Assembly: GCA_016278485.1 (NCBI GenBank)
Contig: JADQBT010000002.1
Location: forward strand, 322,570-386,569
Length of the DNA stretch: 64,000 bases
Direction: 5' to 3'
Source of the DNA: Halanaerobiales bacterium
GTDB lineage: Bacteria; Bacillota; Halanaerobiia; Halanaerobiales; Halanaerobiaceae
How positions within the stretch are numbered: the stretch's first letter is position 1; each line of letters opens with the position of its first letter. Below are positions 27,713 through 37,119 of this stretch, one piece after another. A program made the position numbers and the translations under genes. Below the pieces are notes generated by a model. The model was not told the DNA's origin, made no database searches, and saw only the letters and a program-made list of their open reading frames with translations.

Positions 27713-27742
27713 AAAAAGATATCTCTATTAACTAGAGATACC
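27713..27742 (-). terminator. Hairpin terminator after recN
   Basis: On the minus strand an 8-base-pair perfect stem TATCTCTA/TAGAGATA with a 5-base loop is followed by TCTTTTTA. It lies just before the spoIVB start. Confidence 0.75.
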
Positions 27743-27792
27743 CTAAGTGACAAAAAGTATTCAGTTATTAAATGGAAGTATAAATTGATAGT

Positions 27793-29487
27793 CTAAAATT
27801 TTTCTCTTCTTAGCTTTGCTAAATTAAACATTTCATTAGCATGTGCTATTGTCTTATCAGTTAGATCAACACCACCAAGCATTCTAGCTAATTCATCAAT
27901 TCGCTCGTCAATATTCAAACAATCAATATTGGTATATGTTCTTACTTGATTTGATTTTTTTGAGATATAATAATGATGATCGGCCATACTTGCAATCTGG
28001 GGCAAATGAGATATACAGATTATCTGTCTGCATTGACCAATTTTAGATAGTTTATCAGCCATCTTAACTGCTATCTTGCCACCAACTCCACTATCTACTT
28101 CATCAAAAATAAGTGTGTCTACTTCATCCAAACTAGCTGTAATTGTTTTTAAAGCGAGCATAATTCGGGATAATTCACCACCAGAAGCAACTTTTTCTAG
28201 CGCCTTAAGCTCTTCACCTTTATTAGTTGATATTAAAAATTCAACTTTATCATTACCATTTACCGAAGCTTTTATACTGGAAAAATCAACAGAAAAGTTC
28301 GCATCATGCATTGCTAAATCTTTAAATTCTTCCTCTAATTTTTTAACTAATTTTTTAGCACTATTCTGTCTGATATCAGTCATCTTAGTAGCAATTTTAT
28401 TATATTCTTCTAAAATTTTATTTTTTTCCTGACTAAGTTTTTCTATTAAAGCTTCTTGATTTTCTAACTCTTCTTTTTTTTGATAAAGATTATTTAAATA
28501 ATCTTTTATCTCAACAATTGAATCACCATATTTTCTTTTTAAACTATTAATTAAATCAATACGTTCTATTATTTTAAGCAATTTTTCTTGATCAAATTCA
28601 AGATTTTCATGATAATCTCTTAATTGAAAAGAAAGATCCTCAAGTTGATAAAAAAGATCTGACATTTTATTCTGAAACTCTTCAATTTCTTCAGCAAACT
28701 GCTTAATTTCTGCTAAATCTTTGCCAATTATTCTTAACTGATCAAGTATTCCTTGCTCTGTATAGTCTTCTCCCTCTAACTTTTGATAACTGATACCAAC
28801 TGTTTCATATACTTGTTCCATATTATTCAGTAATTTATATTCTTTTTTTAATTTATCATCTTCATTTTCAACAAGATGTGCTGCTTCAATTTCATTTATT
28901 TGAAATTCTAGCATATCCAATTCTCTTGCTCTTTCCCCATCATCTAACTTCATATCTTGTAATTGATTATTTATTTGCTTGATTCTCTGATATTTTTCTG
29001 CTAACTCATTTTTTAAAGGTATAATTTTCTCTCCAATAAAAGCATCCAATATTTCTAAATGTCTTTTAGAATCCAGCAAAAGTTGATGTTCATGTTGGCC
29101 ATGAATATCAACTAAATAACGGCTAATTTCTCTAATCATTTTCAAGGTAGCCAGTTGACCATTAATTAGACTTCTATTACGACCATTACGTCTAATTTCT
29201 CTAGCTAATAACAGTCCAGATTGATCTTTTTCAATACCAAATTCATTTAACAAATTATTTATTTTTTCTAATTCATCAGGATTAAAATAGGCTGAAATAA
29301 AAGCAGCATCACTACCACTTCTAATCACTTCTATACTGGCTCTTGCTCCCAATAAAAGATCCAGTGCCCCAATAATAATGGATTTACCTGCTCCTGTTTC
29401 ACCAGTTAGAACATTTAATCCATGCTTAAAGTTAATACTGATTTCATCAATTAAGGCAATATTTTTTACCTGTAAGTCAACCAGCAT
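27793..29487 (-). CDS. recN: DNA repair protein RecN
   Basis: A 564-residue SMC-like ATPase. Walker A GETGAGKSIIIGAL lies at the N-terminus and a long coiled coil fills residues about 150-390. The ABC signature ASGGELSRIMLALK, Walker B LIFDEVDSGVGGKIA and HLPQIAS form the C-terminal head. RecN acts early at DNA double-strand breaks. It follows argR by 14 bases, as in many Firmicutes. Confidence 0.96.
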   Translation of the reverse strand: MLVDLQVKNIALIDEISINFKHGLNVLTGETGAGKSIIIGALDLLLGARASIEVIRSGSDAAFISAYFNPDELEKINNLLNEFGIEKDQSGLLLAREIRRNGRNRSLINGQLATLKMIREISRYLVDIHGQHEHQLLLDSKRHLEILDAFIGEKIIPLKNELAEKYQRIKQINNQLQDMKLDDGERARELDMLEFQINEIEAAHLVENEDDKLKKEYKLLNNMEQVYETVGISYQKLEGEDYTEQGILDQLRIIGKDLAEIKQFAEEIEEFQNKMSDLFYQLEDLSFQLRDYHENLEFDQEKLLKIIERIDLINSLKRKYGDSIVEIKDYLNNLYQKKEELENQEALIEKLSQEKNKILEEYNKIATKMTDIRQNSAKKLVKKLEEEFKDLAMHDANFSVDFSSIKASVNGNDKVEFLISTNKGEELKALEKVASGGELSRIMLALKTITASLDEVDTLIFDEVDSGVGGKIAVKMADKLSKIGQCRQIICISHLPQIASMADHHYYISKKSNQVRTYTNIDCLNIDERIDELARMLGGVDLTDKTIAHANEMFNLAKLRREKF

Positions 29488-29501
29488 CTCATATCCTCCC
29501 T

Positions 29502-29954
29502 CTAATTAAAAAGGTCTTCTAACTTTTTAAAAACCACATCAGTTTTATCTATTGGCTTGGTAATAATCATAATAGTATCATCACCAGCAATCGTTCCCAT
29601 TACATAACTCCAGTTTGCATTATCTAGTGCCGCACCTAAACCTCCAGCTGTACCAGGCACAGTTTTTATTAAAATTAAATTTTCACTATAATCAAGATCA
29701 ATTACAAAATCCTGTACCATCTTTTTTAACCAATCATTTAAATCAGCATCTCGTCTTTTGGATGGCAAAGAATATTTATAACCTCCCTTACCATCAGGAA
29801 TTTTAATTAATCCTAATTTTTTTATATCTCGGGAAACAGTCGCTTGTGTAACATCTATTCCTGCTTCTTCTAATGCAGCAACTAATTCTTCTTGAGTGCC
29901 TATATTATTATTTTTAATTAATTTAATGATCTCAAGATGTCTCTTATTTTTCAA
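29502..29954 (-). CDS. argR: Arginine repressor
   Basis: A 150-residue regulator: an N-terminal winged helix (IKNNNIGTQEELVAALEEAGIDVTQATVSRDIKKLG) and a C-terminal arginine-binding hexamerisation domain (TVPGTAGGLGAALDN, GTIAGDDTIMII). It controls arginine synthesis and breakdown genes and might therefore act on arcA in this window, though I found no clear ARG box there. The TTG start follows GGAGGTTATTTT. Confidence 0.95.
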   Translation of the reverse strand: MKNKRHLEIIKLIKNNNIGTQEELVAALEEAGIDVTQATVSRDIKKLGLIKIPDGKGGYKYSLPSKRRDADLNDWLKKMVQDFVIDLDYSENLILIKTVPGTAGGLGAALDNANWSYVMGTIAGDDTIMIITKPIDKTDVVFKKLEDLFN

Positions 29955-29972
29955 AAAATAACCTCCTCTACC

Positions 29973-30827
29973 TCAAGATAAACTCATTTTTTCCTTTAAA
30001 ATACTATAAAAAGTTCGGTTAGCAAATTTAATAATGGAGATTTCTCGATCAGCTGCCGTTATTATTATTTGATCATCTTCCTGCAATTCCACGCCATGTT
30101 TTCCGTCAGAAGTGGTAGTTACACAGCCAGACTTATCAGCTACTTCAATTCTAATTTTCTCATTTTCAGAAATTACCATAGGACGCAAATATAAATTATG
30201 CGGACAAATTGGTGTAATTAAAATAGCTCTTACCTGTCTAGGATTAATAATCGGACCACCTGCTGATAAAGAATATGCTGTAGAACCTGTCGGTGTAGAA
30301 ATAATTAAACCATCTGCGCGAAAGCTACTTACTCTTTCCGCATTAATAAATAAATTAATTTTAATCATCCTTGAGTTAGCACCACGGTTAACTACTAAAT
30401 CATTCAGTGCATAACTAGCAGATATTTCCTTGCCACGCCTGATTATCTTAATCCTAAGCATCATCCTACTTTCAATAGAATAATCACCTGCAACAAGCAT
30501 TTGCAGAGTTTTTGCAAGTTCTTCAGTTTCAATATCTGTTAAAAACCCCAACTTGCCAATATTTATACCAACTAAAGGTATTTCACTCCCAATAAAATAA
30601 TGAGAAGTATGCAGAAATGTTCCATCCCCACCAAACAGAATTATGTAATCAACCTGTTGTCGCAAACCTGCATAGTTTAAACCAAGGTCAGGTCTGCCAA
30701 TTTTTGCTGCAGCTTCTTTTTCAATAAAAAATTTTATCTGCTTTTTTTCGAACCAGGCAATTGCCTGTCGTGCAGTTTTAAAAGCATCATCTTTTCTTAA
30801 ATTAATTACTAATCCTGGTATATCCAT
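29973..30827 (-). CDS. nadK: NAD kinase
   Basis: A 284-residue kinase making NADP from NAD. The GGDGT motif appears in ILFGGDGTFLHTSHYF, followed by GINIGKLGFLTDIE, the ALNDLVVNRG segment and the glycine-rich STPTGSTAYSLSAGGPII. It stands between tlyA and argR, its common place in Firmicutes, and supplies the NADP used by NfnAB among others. Confidence 0.95.
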   Translation of the reverse strand: MDIPGLVINLRKDDAFKTARQAIAWFEKKQIKFFIEKEAAAKIGRPDLGLNYAGLRQQVDYIILFGGDGTFLHTSHYFIGSEIPLVGINIGKLGFLTDIETEELAKTLQMLVAGDYSIESRMMLRIKIIRRGKEISASYALNDLVVNRGANSRMIKINLFINAERVSSFRADGLIISTPTGSTAYSLSAGGPIINPRQVRAILITPICPHNLYLRPMVISENEKIRIEVADKSGCVTTTSDGKHGVELQEDDQIIITAADREISIIKFANRTFYSILKEKMSLS

Positions 30828-30829
30828 AT

Positions 30830-31651
30830 TTATCCTCCATGTTGTTGATGAGCTGTTTTAACAGTGTTTTTAATGATTTGCTGCCATTTTGCAAGATTAT
30901 TTTTAAGCGAATTGTTCTTTTTTAGATGTACTAAAAACTCAATATTATTGCTATTAGCTCCAGTAATTGGTGAAAAATTAAGATCAATAAGTCCTAAACC
31001 AAGGTCAGAAAAAAACTCACTAAGTTCACATAAAACCTGTTCATGAATAGCTGGATCTCTGACTACACCATTTTTACCAACTCGAGCTTTACCAGCTTCA
31101 AATTGAGGTTTAATAAGTCCAATAAAATCACTATTATCCTGCATGAATTTTAAAGCCTGAGGTAGAATTAATCTTAAGGATATAAAGGAAACATCTGTTA
31201 CTATCAGTTCTACAGAAATTGGTAGTTCAGTTGGACTAAGATAACGAAAATTAGTTCTTTCCTTAACAACTACTCTATTATCCTGTCTCAATTTCCAGGC
31301 CAATTGTCCATAGCCAACATCTATTGCATAAACCTTTTTTGCTCCATGTTGTAACAAACAATCTGTAAACCCACCTGTCGAAGCGCCAATATCAATAGCT
31401 TCTAAATCTGTGGGATCAACTTCAAAAACTTGCAGTGCTTTCTCAAGTTTGAAACCACCCCTACTAACATAGGGATTTCTATCTCCTTTAATTTTAATAT
31501 TAGCAGTAGTTTTAATTTTGGTTCCGGCTTTATCAACCAGTTCTCCATCAACTAAAATTAGACCAGCCATAATAGCTCGTTTAGCTTTACTGCGTGAAGA
31601 AAAATAATTTTGCTCTGCCAAAAAAATATCTAATCGCTCTTTGCTGGCCAT
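30830..31651 (-). CDS. tlyA: TlyA-family rRNA (cytidine-2'-O)-methyltransferase
   Basis: A 273-residue protein. An N-terminal S4 RNA-binding domain (RLDIFLAEQNYFSSRSKAKRA, VDGELVDKAG) is followed by a FtsJ/RrmJ-type methyltransferase domain with AIDIGASTGGFTDCLLQHGA, AIDVGYGQL and VTDVSFISLR. TlyA methylates ribosomal RNA; the Bacillus homologue YqxC is uncharacterised in detail. It overlaps the end of dxs by 22 bases. Confidence 0.92.
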   Translation of the reverse strand: MASKERLDIFLAEQNYFSSRSKAKRAIMAGLILVDGELVDKAGTKIKTTANIKIKGDRNPYVSRGGFKLEKALQVFEVDPTDLEAIDIGASTGGFTDCLLQHGAKKVYAIDVGYGQLAWKLRQDNRVVVKERTNFRYLSPTELPISVELIVTDVSFISLRLILPQALKFMQDNSDFIGLIKPQFEAGKARVGKNGVVRDPAIHEQVLCELSEFFSDLGLGLIDLNFSPITGANSNNIEFLVHLKKNNSLKNNLAKWQQIIKNTVKTAHQQHGG

Positions 31652-33543
31652 AAACTTTCAACCTCCAGGCCGGCTGCAAAAATTTCATTTGCTTTCTGTA
31701 AAATTCCTTTTGTATCAAGTTGATAATCTGCTCTCATCTCTCCCATATCTCCATGACGGACAAATTCATCACTAATACCAAGTAAATAAATATTAGTTGT
31801 ATTTAAATTATTTTTATTTGCCAGTTCTAATACTGCTGAGCCAAAACCACCGGCTAAAGCTTGTTCTTCAACAATCAAAACCTTTTTATAATTATTAAGA
31901 GCATCTAATATCAACTCTTCATCTAGTGGTTTTACAAACCTTGCATCAATTACACCAGTATTTATACCATTTTTATCTAGTATCTCTGCTGCTTCTAAAG
32001 CTGGATAAACAGTTGAACCAATAGCCAAAACAAGTAATTCTTCACCTTTTTTGAGAGTTTCTGCCTTAGCAATTTCCATATTTATTAACTGATCATCAAG
32101 TGAAACTCCTTTTACCTCTCCACGAGGATACCTTACTGCTGCCGGACCAGGATGATTAAGTGCTGTATATAACATATGCTGCTGCTCATTTTCATCGCGT
32201 GGAGCCATAATTACCATATTTGGGATAGCCCTCAGAAAAGAAAAATCAAATACTCCTTGATGAGTTTCTCCATCATTTCCTACTATTCCAGCCCTATCAA
32301 TAGCAAGTGTTACAGGCAATTTTTGGATACAAAGATCATGGATTACTTGATCATAAGCTCTTTGCAAAAATGTAGAATAGAGAGCCACAACAGGACGCAA
32401 TCCACCACGAGCTAAACCAGCTGCCAGAGTGACTGCATGTTGTTCAGCAATTCCAACATCATAGGTTCGCTCAGGATATTTATCGGCAAAAATTTGCAAA
32501 CCAGTTCCAGCCGGCATTGCTGCTGTAATACCAACAAGGTCGGATCTTTCTTCCGCCATTTTTAACATAGTCTGTCCAAAAATTTGACTATAAGTAGGTT
32601 TTTGCTTTTTCGCTATACTTTCACCAGATTTAATATCAAACTGGCTAACACCATGATATTTACTGGGTTGATCTTCTGCAGGTTGATAACCTTTGCCTTT
32701 TTTGGTAATTGTATGAATTAAAACTGGGCCGTCTAAATTTCCTGCTTTCTCAAATGTACTTACTAATTCCTGTATATTGTGACCATCAATAGGTCCTAGA
32801 TATTTAAAGCCCATTTCTTCGAAAAGAATACCTGAAATAAAAACATATTTAAGACCATTTTTGATGCGTTCTATTGTTTTAGAAACAGATGAACCAATTT
32901 TAGGAATACGATTAATAATAAATTCAATATCTTCTTTCAAACGATTCACAGTTGGATCTGAGCGTAAATTTGATAGATAGTGTGATAATGCTCCTACATT
33001 ACCCGAAATCGACATTTCATTATCATTTAGTACAACTTTCATATTTGTCTTTAAATGACCAGCATGATTAAGCGCTTCAAAGGCCATTCCACCAGTCATT
33101 GCTCCATCACCAATAACTGCATATATTTCATTATTAACGTGCTGATGGTCCCGGGCCAGAGCCAATCCCAAAGCGGAAGAAATAGATGTTCCACTATGGC
33201 CTGTTTCTATAATATCATGTTCACTTTCTGAACATTTAGGATAACCACTAATTCCACCTTTTTGGCGTAAAGAACCAAAACAATCTTTACGTCCAGTTAC
33301 AATTTTATGCGTATATGCCTGATGACCTACATCCCAGACAATCTTATCCTCTGGGCTATTTAAATAATAATGTAGCGCCAACGACAATTCAACAGCACCT
33401 AAATTAGAAGCAAGATGACCGCCTGTCTTCGCAAGACTTTCGACCAAAAACTGTCTAATTTCAAGAGCCAGATTATTCATTTCATTAATATTTAACTTTT
33501 TTAAATCTTCAGGACTATCTATGTTAGGCAATATTTTTTGCAC
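31630..33543 (-). CDS. dxs: 1-deoxy-D-xylulose-5-phosphate synthase
   Basis: A 637-residue thiamine enzyme for the first step of the non-mevalonate isoprenoid pathway. Motifs: GHLASNLGAVELSLALHYYL, DVGHQAYTHKI, thiamine site GDGAMTGGMAFEALNHAG with NDNEMSIS, then DVGIAEQHAVTLAAG and DRAGIVGNDGETHQG. GTG start behind GAGGTGA. With ispA upstream it brackets the OLE RNA/oapA pair, as in other OLE-bearing genomes. Confidence 0.97.
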   Translation of the reverse strand: MQKILPNIDSPEDLKKLNINEMNNLALEIRQFLVESLAKTGGHLASNLGAVELSLALHYYLNSPEDKIVWDVGHQAYTHKIVTGRKDCFGSLRQKGGISGYPKCSESEHDIIETGHSGTSISSALGLALARDHQHVNNEIYAVIGDGAMTGGMAFEALNHAGHLKTNMKVVLNDNEMSISGNVGALSHYLSNLRSDPTVNRLKEDIEFIINRIPKIGSSVSKTIERIKNGLKYVFISGILFEEMGFKYLGPIDGHNIQELVSTFEKAGNLDGPVLIHTITKKGKGYQPAEDQPSKYHGVSQFDIKSGESIAKKQKPTYSQIFGQTMLKMAEERSDLVGITAAMPAGTGLQIFADKYPERTYDVGIAEQHAVTLAAGLARGGLRPVVALYSTFLQRAYDQVIHDLCIQKLPVTLAIDRAGIVGNDGETHQGVFDFSFLRAIPNMVIMAPRDENEQQHMLYTALNHPGPAAVRYPRGEVKGVSLDDQLINMEIAKAETLKKGEELLVLAIGSTVYPALEAAEILDKNGINTGVIDARFVKPLDEELILDALNNYKKVLIVEEQALAGGFGSAVLELANKNNLNTTNIYLLGISDEFVRHGDMGEMRADYQLDTKGILQKANEIFAAGLEVESLWPAKSD

Positions 33544-33559
33544 TTATCTGTCACCTCTT

Positions 33560-34096
33560 TTAACTTTTACGAAAATAATTAAGAAAAATGTTTAAACTAG
33601 CAATTATTCTACCAACAAAAAAAATTATTTCATCTGCTTTTTTGATACCATAACTTTTAAAAAATGCTTTTCCGCCTACGGTTATTGCCGAAGTAATACC
33701 AATTACAATTAAAGAAATAATTACCGAAGAAATATTCCAGTAATTGATTATTCTGATAACAATTACAGCGCCAATTGCACCACTAACTGTACCACAAATA
33801 TCTCCTACAATATCACACATTAAACTTGCCACTTTATCTCCATGTTTAACTAAATACAGGCCGTATTTTGCTCCACTAATTTTTTTAGATGCCTTTGCAT
33901 TAAATGGCTCAGGCCTAGCGACTGTTGCCGCAACACCAATCATGTCAGAAATAATACCGGTTATAATGATAATTAACAGTATTAATATTGCGACAGGCAT
34001 TGATACAAACTGAACTCTGGTCTGAGAAGCAAATGTCACCAAAATTGCAATAAAAAATGTTGCCAGTGCAATAAATAAACTGTTACGTAAATTTTT
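33560..34096 (-). CDS. oapA: OLE RNA-associated membrane protein (OapA-like)
   Basis: A membrane protein of about 178 residues with four or more hydrophobic segments (NSLFIALATFFIAILVTFA, VSMPVAILILLIIIITGII, SGAIGAVIVIRII, ISLIVIGITSAITVGG) and a conserved-looking acidic stretch MCDIVGDICGTVSG. Directly downstream of an OLE-type RNA and upstream of dxs, this is the position of OapA, which binds OLE RNA and holds it at the membrane. The open frame continues upstream into the RNA, but GAGGTGA followed 8 bases later by TTG (34096) gives the natural start. GTG at 34111 is an alternative. Assignment rests mainly on context and topology. Confidence 0.75.
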   Translation of the reverse strand, partial: KNLRNSLFIALATFFIAILVTFASQTRVQFVSMPVAILILLIIIITGIISDMIGVAATVARPEPFNAKASKKISGAKYGLYLVKHGDKVASLMCDIVGDICGTVSGAIGAVIVIRIINYWNISSVIISLIVIGITSAITVGGKAFFKSYGIKKADEIIFFVGRIIASLNIFLNYFRKS

Positions 34097-34124
34097 CAAA
34101 CTAATTTTCACCTCATAAATAATC

Positions 34125-34708
34125 AGTGTAAGTGGCAATATAACAAGTAAATGCTGTGTCTTAGGTCCAGTAGGTTTTCCCCCGGAATACCCTGCCGTCA
34201 CCAGCGGGGAGATTTCTCTTTAAACTCCGGCCACAAGGTTACCCTATTGTAGAACTGGATTACCACTTAGTGCACACTTTAATCCCTGTTATATTCACAA
34301 TGGACAGTCTAGAAGTTTTCCTTAGCAATACAAAACTGCTTCCTAGCTTCTTTTGCAGTAGAGGTTTCCAGCAGGTTCCACAAAAAATTAGGATCCATAA
34401 CTTTCTGTTTTGCTACTGTCCCCTGTACCACTCAAAGCAAGCTACACTACTTATTCCATTAGAAATAAATAGGTTAACCCGGTTTAAATTTATGTTAGAT
34501 TAATAATTTTAATTACCAGGCCTCCACGGGAAAGGGGTCAACGCCCACATGCCATTGTAGATCGCCCCAAACCCTTAACTTCCTGCACCAACCCCCGACT
34601 GGGCGTCAGTAGCCAGCACAAGAAACTTCATCGATATGCCCGTTGACGGATTTTTAGGCCCGCCTTCAAAAACAGAGTATCGACTAGAATACTGCGCCAC
34701 TTACATTT
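34125..34708 (-). ncRNA. OLE RNA (ornate, large, extremophilic)
   Basis: A stretch of about 580 bases without a credible gene between ispA and oapA/dxs, with many GC-rich segments in an AT-rich genome. Its own TTGAAC-17-TATAAT promoter lies just upstream. The predicted 5' end (TGTAAGTGGC, 34696-34705) and 3' end (GCCACTTACA on the RNA, 34127-34136) are exact 10-base complements, so they would close the molecule into one domain. Size (OLE RNAs are around 600 bases), gene order ispA-RNA-membrane protein-dxs and anaerobe setting match OLE. No T-rich terminator follows, so the transcript probably continues into oapA. I identify it by context and architecture, not by covariance-model search. Confidence 0.85.
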
Positions 34709-34714
34709 TATAAC

Positions 34715-34743
34715 ATTATAACATAATAAAGATAGTCGTTCAA
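34715..34743 (-). promoter_or_regulatory. Near-consensus SigA promoter of the OLE RNA
   Basis: TTGAAC (34738-34743), a 17-base spacer and a perfect TATAAT (34715-34720) on the minus strand. It lies between the ispA stop and the RNA's predicted first base near 34708, so the RNA can be made strongly without readthrough from ispA. Confidence 0.88.
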
Positions 34744-34756
34744 TTTAACTTTTTTT

Positions 34757-35641
34757 CTAATTATTCCTATCTAATAAATAATCAACTAAATTGCTTAATA
34801 CTTGGGCCCTCTCACCAAATATAGCTAACGCCTTTTTGGCTTGATTTGCCACTTTCTCTGCTTCATTTTTTGCTCCCTCAACACCAAGTAGAGCTGGATA
34901 TGTTGATTTTTCTAATGCTTGATCACGGCCCACTGTTTTACCTAATGTTTCTGTATCTCCTGTAATATCAAGTAAATCATCAACAATTTGAAAAACTAAC
35001 CCAATATTATCTGCATATTTTATTAAAGCATGCTTGTTTTCTTGCTTAGATTCACTTACATAGTAACCTATCAGAACTGCCGTTTTGAGTAATGAGCCTG
35101 TTTTAGCACGGTGAATTTTTTTCATTTCAGATAAATTAAGTTTTCTCTGTTCAGCCTTTAGATCAAGTACCTGTCCTCCCACCATACCTGCATATCCAGC
35201 AGAACTTGCAAAAAGATTAATAAGTTTGATTTTGTTTTCTGCAGAAATAGCTAAATTTGCCAGTATTTCAAAAGCATATGTCAATAAAGCATCTCCAGCT
35301 AAAGTCGCTGTCCCCGTTCCAAATACAAGATGATTAGTTGCTTTACCCCTACGCAGTTTATCATCATCCATACATGGTAAATCATCGTGAATTAAAGAAT
35401 AAGTATGAATCAACTCAAGTGCTGCCCCTGCTTTTTTAGCTGCTTTTAAATCACCCTCTAACATTTCAGCAGTTAAAAGTGATAAGACGGGCCTAATTCT
35501 TTTTCCTCCAGAAAAAGTTGTATACTGCATTGCTTTAGTAAGTGTTGGGGCTATTTCTTTATCTGTTAAATCCATTATTTCAGTTAATGTTTTTTCTACT
35601 TCTTCAGCTCTATTATTTAATATTTCTTTAATGTTATTCAA
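34757..35641 (-). CDS. ispA: Farnesyl/geranyl diphosphate synthase (polyprenyl synthetase)
   Basis: About 295 residues with both Asp-rich motifs, DDLPCMDDDKLRRG and IVDDLLDITGD, plus GGKRIRPVLSLL and GGQVLDLKAE. It condenses IPP with allylic diphosphates to make farnesyl or geranylgeranyl diphosphate. The start is uncertain: GGAGG ends 9 bases before TTG at 35641, whereas ATG at 35650 abuts the site. The TTG would start just past the xseB stop. Confidence 0.94.
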   Translation of the reverse strand: MNNIKEILNNRAEEVEKTLTEIMDLTDKEIAPTLTKAMQYTTFSGGKRIRPVLSLLTAEMLEGDLKAAKKAGAALELIHTYSLIHDDLPCMDDDKLRRGKATNHLVFGTGTATLAGDALLTYAFEILANLAISAENKIKLINLFASSAGYAGMVGGQVLDLKAEQRKLNLSEMKKIHRAKTGSLLKTAVLIGYYVSESKQENKHALIKYADNIGLVFQIVDDLLDITGDTETLGKTVGRDQALEKSTYPALLGVEGAKNEAEKVANQAKKALAIFGERAQVLSNLVDYLLDRNN

Positions 35642-35642
35642 C

Positions 35643-35897
35643 TTATTCATCCTCCGCAAAAGGCACTATCTCTTTGAATTCATCATTTTCTTTAATAACC
35701 TGTTCTATTTTCTGCTCAGCCTGATTTAACTCTTGCTGACAAAAACGGATCAGTTTCATCCCATTAGTGAATTTTTCAATTGATTGATCTAATGTCAGGC
35801 CACCATCTTCAAGTTCATTAACTACTAATTCTAATTTACCAATTGCTTCCTCAAACTTTATTTCTTCACTTTTCAACTTCTCCTTTTTCTTTCCCAT
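35643..35897 (-). CDS. xseB: Exodeoxyribonuclease VII small subunit
   Basis: An 84-residue coiled-coil protein with the family core FEEAIGKLELVVNELEDGGLTLDQ and a C-terminal helix rich in Glu/Gln. Several XseB chains bind the XseA large subunit. ATG at 35897, 5 bases after AGGTGA, is preferred to the GTG at 35906. The gene overlaps the 3' end of xseA. Confidence 0.93.
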   Translation of the reverse strand: MGKKKEKLKSEEIKFEEAIGKLELVVNELEDGGLTLDQSIEKFTNGMKLIRFCQQELNQAEQKIEQVIKENDEFKEIVPFAEDE

Positions 35898-37119
35898 CAG
35901 ATTCACCTGCCTTCTTAATCTCTGTCACTTTCGTTAAAATATGTCCATCTGATAATTTAACTTGCAAATTATCATTTACTTCAATTTGACTCACTTGTGA
36001 AACTAACTCATTATTTTTACTTACCAGACTATAGCCTCGCTGCAAAGTTTTCAGAGGACTTAATTTATCTAAACTTGTTGCCAAATTTTCATATTGACCA
36101 GCTAGTTGCTGAAATTTTTGTTTGATTAAATAAATTAATTCTTTTTCAATCTGGTCCAAATATTGCCAGTTACCAGACCAGATTTCTTCAGGCCTAGTAA
36201 AAATCCTTCTTTCGGCCAGGGAATTTAATTTATCCCTTCGCGCTGTTAACTGATTATTTATTGTATTAAAGATCCGTGCTGCAAGATTATTAAGATCTTT
36301 TAATAATTCTTCTCTACTAGCTGTGGCAAGTTCAGCTGCAGCTGATGGTGTTGGCGCACGTAAATCTGCAACAAAATCACTAATTGTAAAATCAGTTTCA
36401 TGCCCGACCCCACTAATTACTGGAATATCTGAATTGAAAATAGCTCGGGCCACAATTTCTTCGTTAAATGGCCAAAGATCCTCAATGGAGCCGCCACCAC
36501 GACTAACAATTATCAAATCAATATCATCTCTTTGATTAAGGTAGTCAATACCAGATTTGATCTCACCTGCTGCTTTATCACCCTGAACATGAGAAGGAAC
36601 AATAAGTAGTGAAAATTGACTTGATCTTCTTTTTATTACAGAGATAATATCTCTAATAGCAGCACCTGTCGGAGAAGTAACAATCCCAATCCTGACAGGC
36701 AGAATTGGGATCTGTTTTTTATGTTCAGTCGCAAAAAGACCTTCTTTTTCAAGCCGAGCTTTTAATTGTTCATAGGCCAAATATAATGAGCCTTTACCTT
36801 CAGGCTCTAATCTATCAACATATAATTGATATTCGCCGCGTTGCTGATAAATACCGAGATAACCTTTAGCAGTTACTTTCAGTCCATCTTCTGGTTTAAA
36901 CTTTAAACCTTGATTCTTGCTTTTAAACATAACTGCTTTAATCTGGGCTGCATCATCTTTAAGCGTAAAATACATATGGCCTGAACCATGGTGATAAAAA
37001 TTTGATATCTCACCATTAAGCCAGATATCTTTTAAATTATTATCTGACTTGATTAAAAACTCAAGATATTTTGTAAGCTCCTGAACAGTATATATTTTTT
37101 GAGAAATACTTTTACTCAT
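35866..37119 (-). CDS. xseA: Exodeoxyribonuclease VII large subunit
   Basis: A 417-residue protein: N-terminal OB fold (VQELTKYLEFLIKSD, DIWLNGEISNFYHHGSGHMYFTLKD), catalytic domain (GIVTSPTGAAIRDIISVIKRR, VSRGGGSIEDLWPFNEE, SGVGHETDFTISDFVADLRAPTPSAAAEL), then a long coiled coil and the C-terminal LQRGYSLV segment. With XseB it degrades single-stranded DNA from both ends. It overlaps nfnB by 8 bases, an unusual upstream partner; nusB-folD is the usual one. Confidence 0.96.
   Translation of the reverse strand: MSKSISQKIYTVQELTKYLEFLIKSDNNLKDIWLNGEISNFYHHGSGHMYFTLKDDAAQIKAVMFKSKNQGLKFKPEDGLKVTAKGYLGIYQQRGEYQLYVDRLEPEGKGSLYLAYEQLKARLEKEGLFATEHKKQIPILPVRIGIVTSPTGAAIRDIISVIKRRSSQFSLLIVPSHVQGDKAAGEIKSGIDYLNQRDDIDLIIVSRGGGSIEDLWPFNEEIVARAIFNSDIPVISGVGHETDFTISDFVADLRAPTPSAAAELATASREELLKDLNNLAARIFNTINNQLTARRDKLNSLAERRIFTRPEEIWSGNWQYLDQIEKELIYLIKQKFQQLAGQYENLATSLDKLSPLKTLQRGYSLVSKNNELVSQVSQIEVNDNLQVKLSDGHILTKVTEIKKAGESDGKEKGEVEK

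Noticed and set aside
34097..34201. N-terminal extension of the oapA reading frame into the RNA region
   Set aside because: The extra residues come from the 3' part of the OLE RNA. A good ribosome binding site places the start at 34096, and the hydrophobic family core begins there.
34270..34503. Open frame of 77 codons on the plus strand
   Set aside because: It lies antisense within the OLE RNA, has no ribosome binding site and encodes no recognisable protein.
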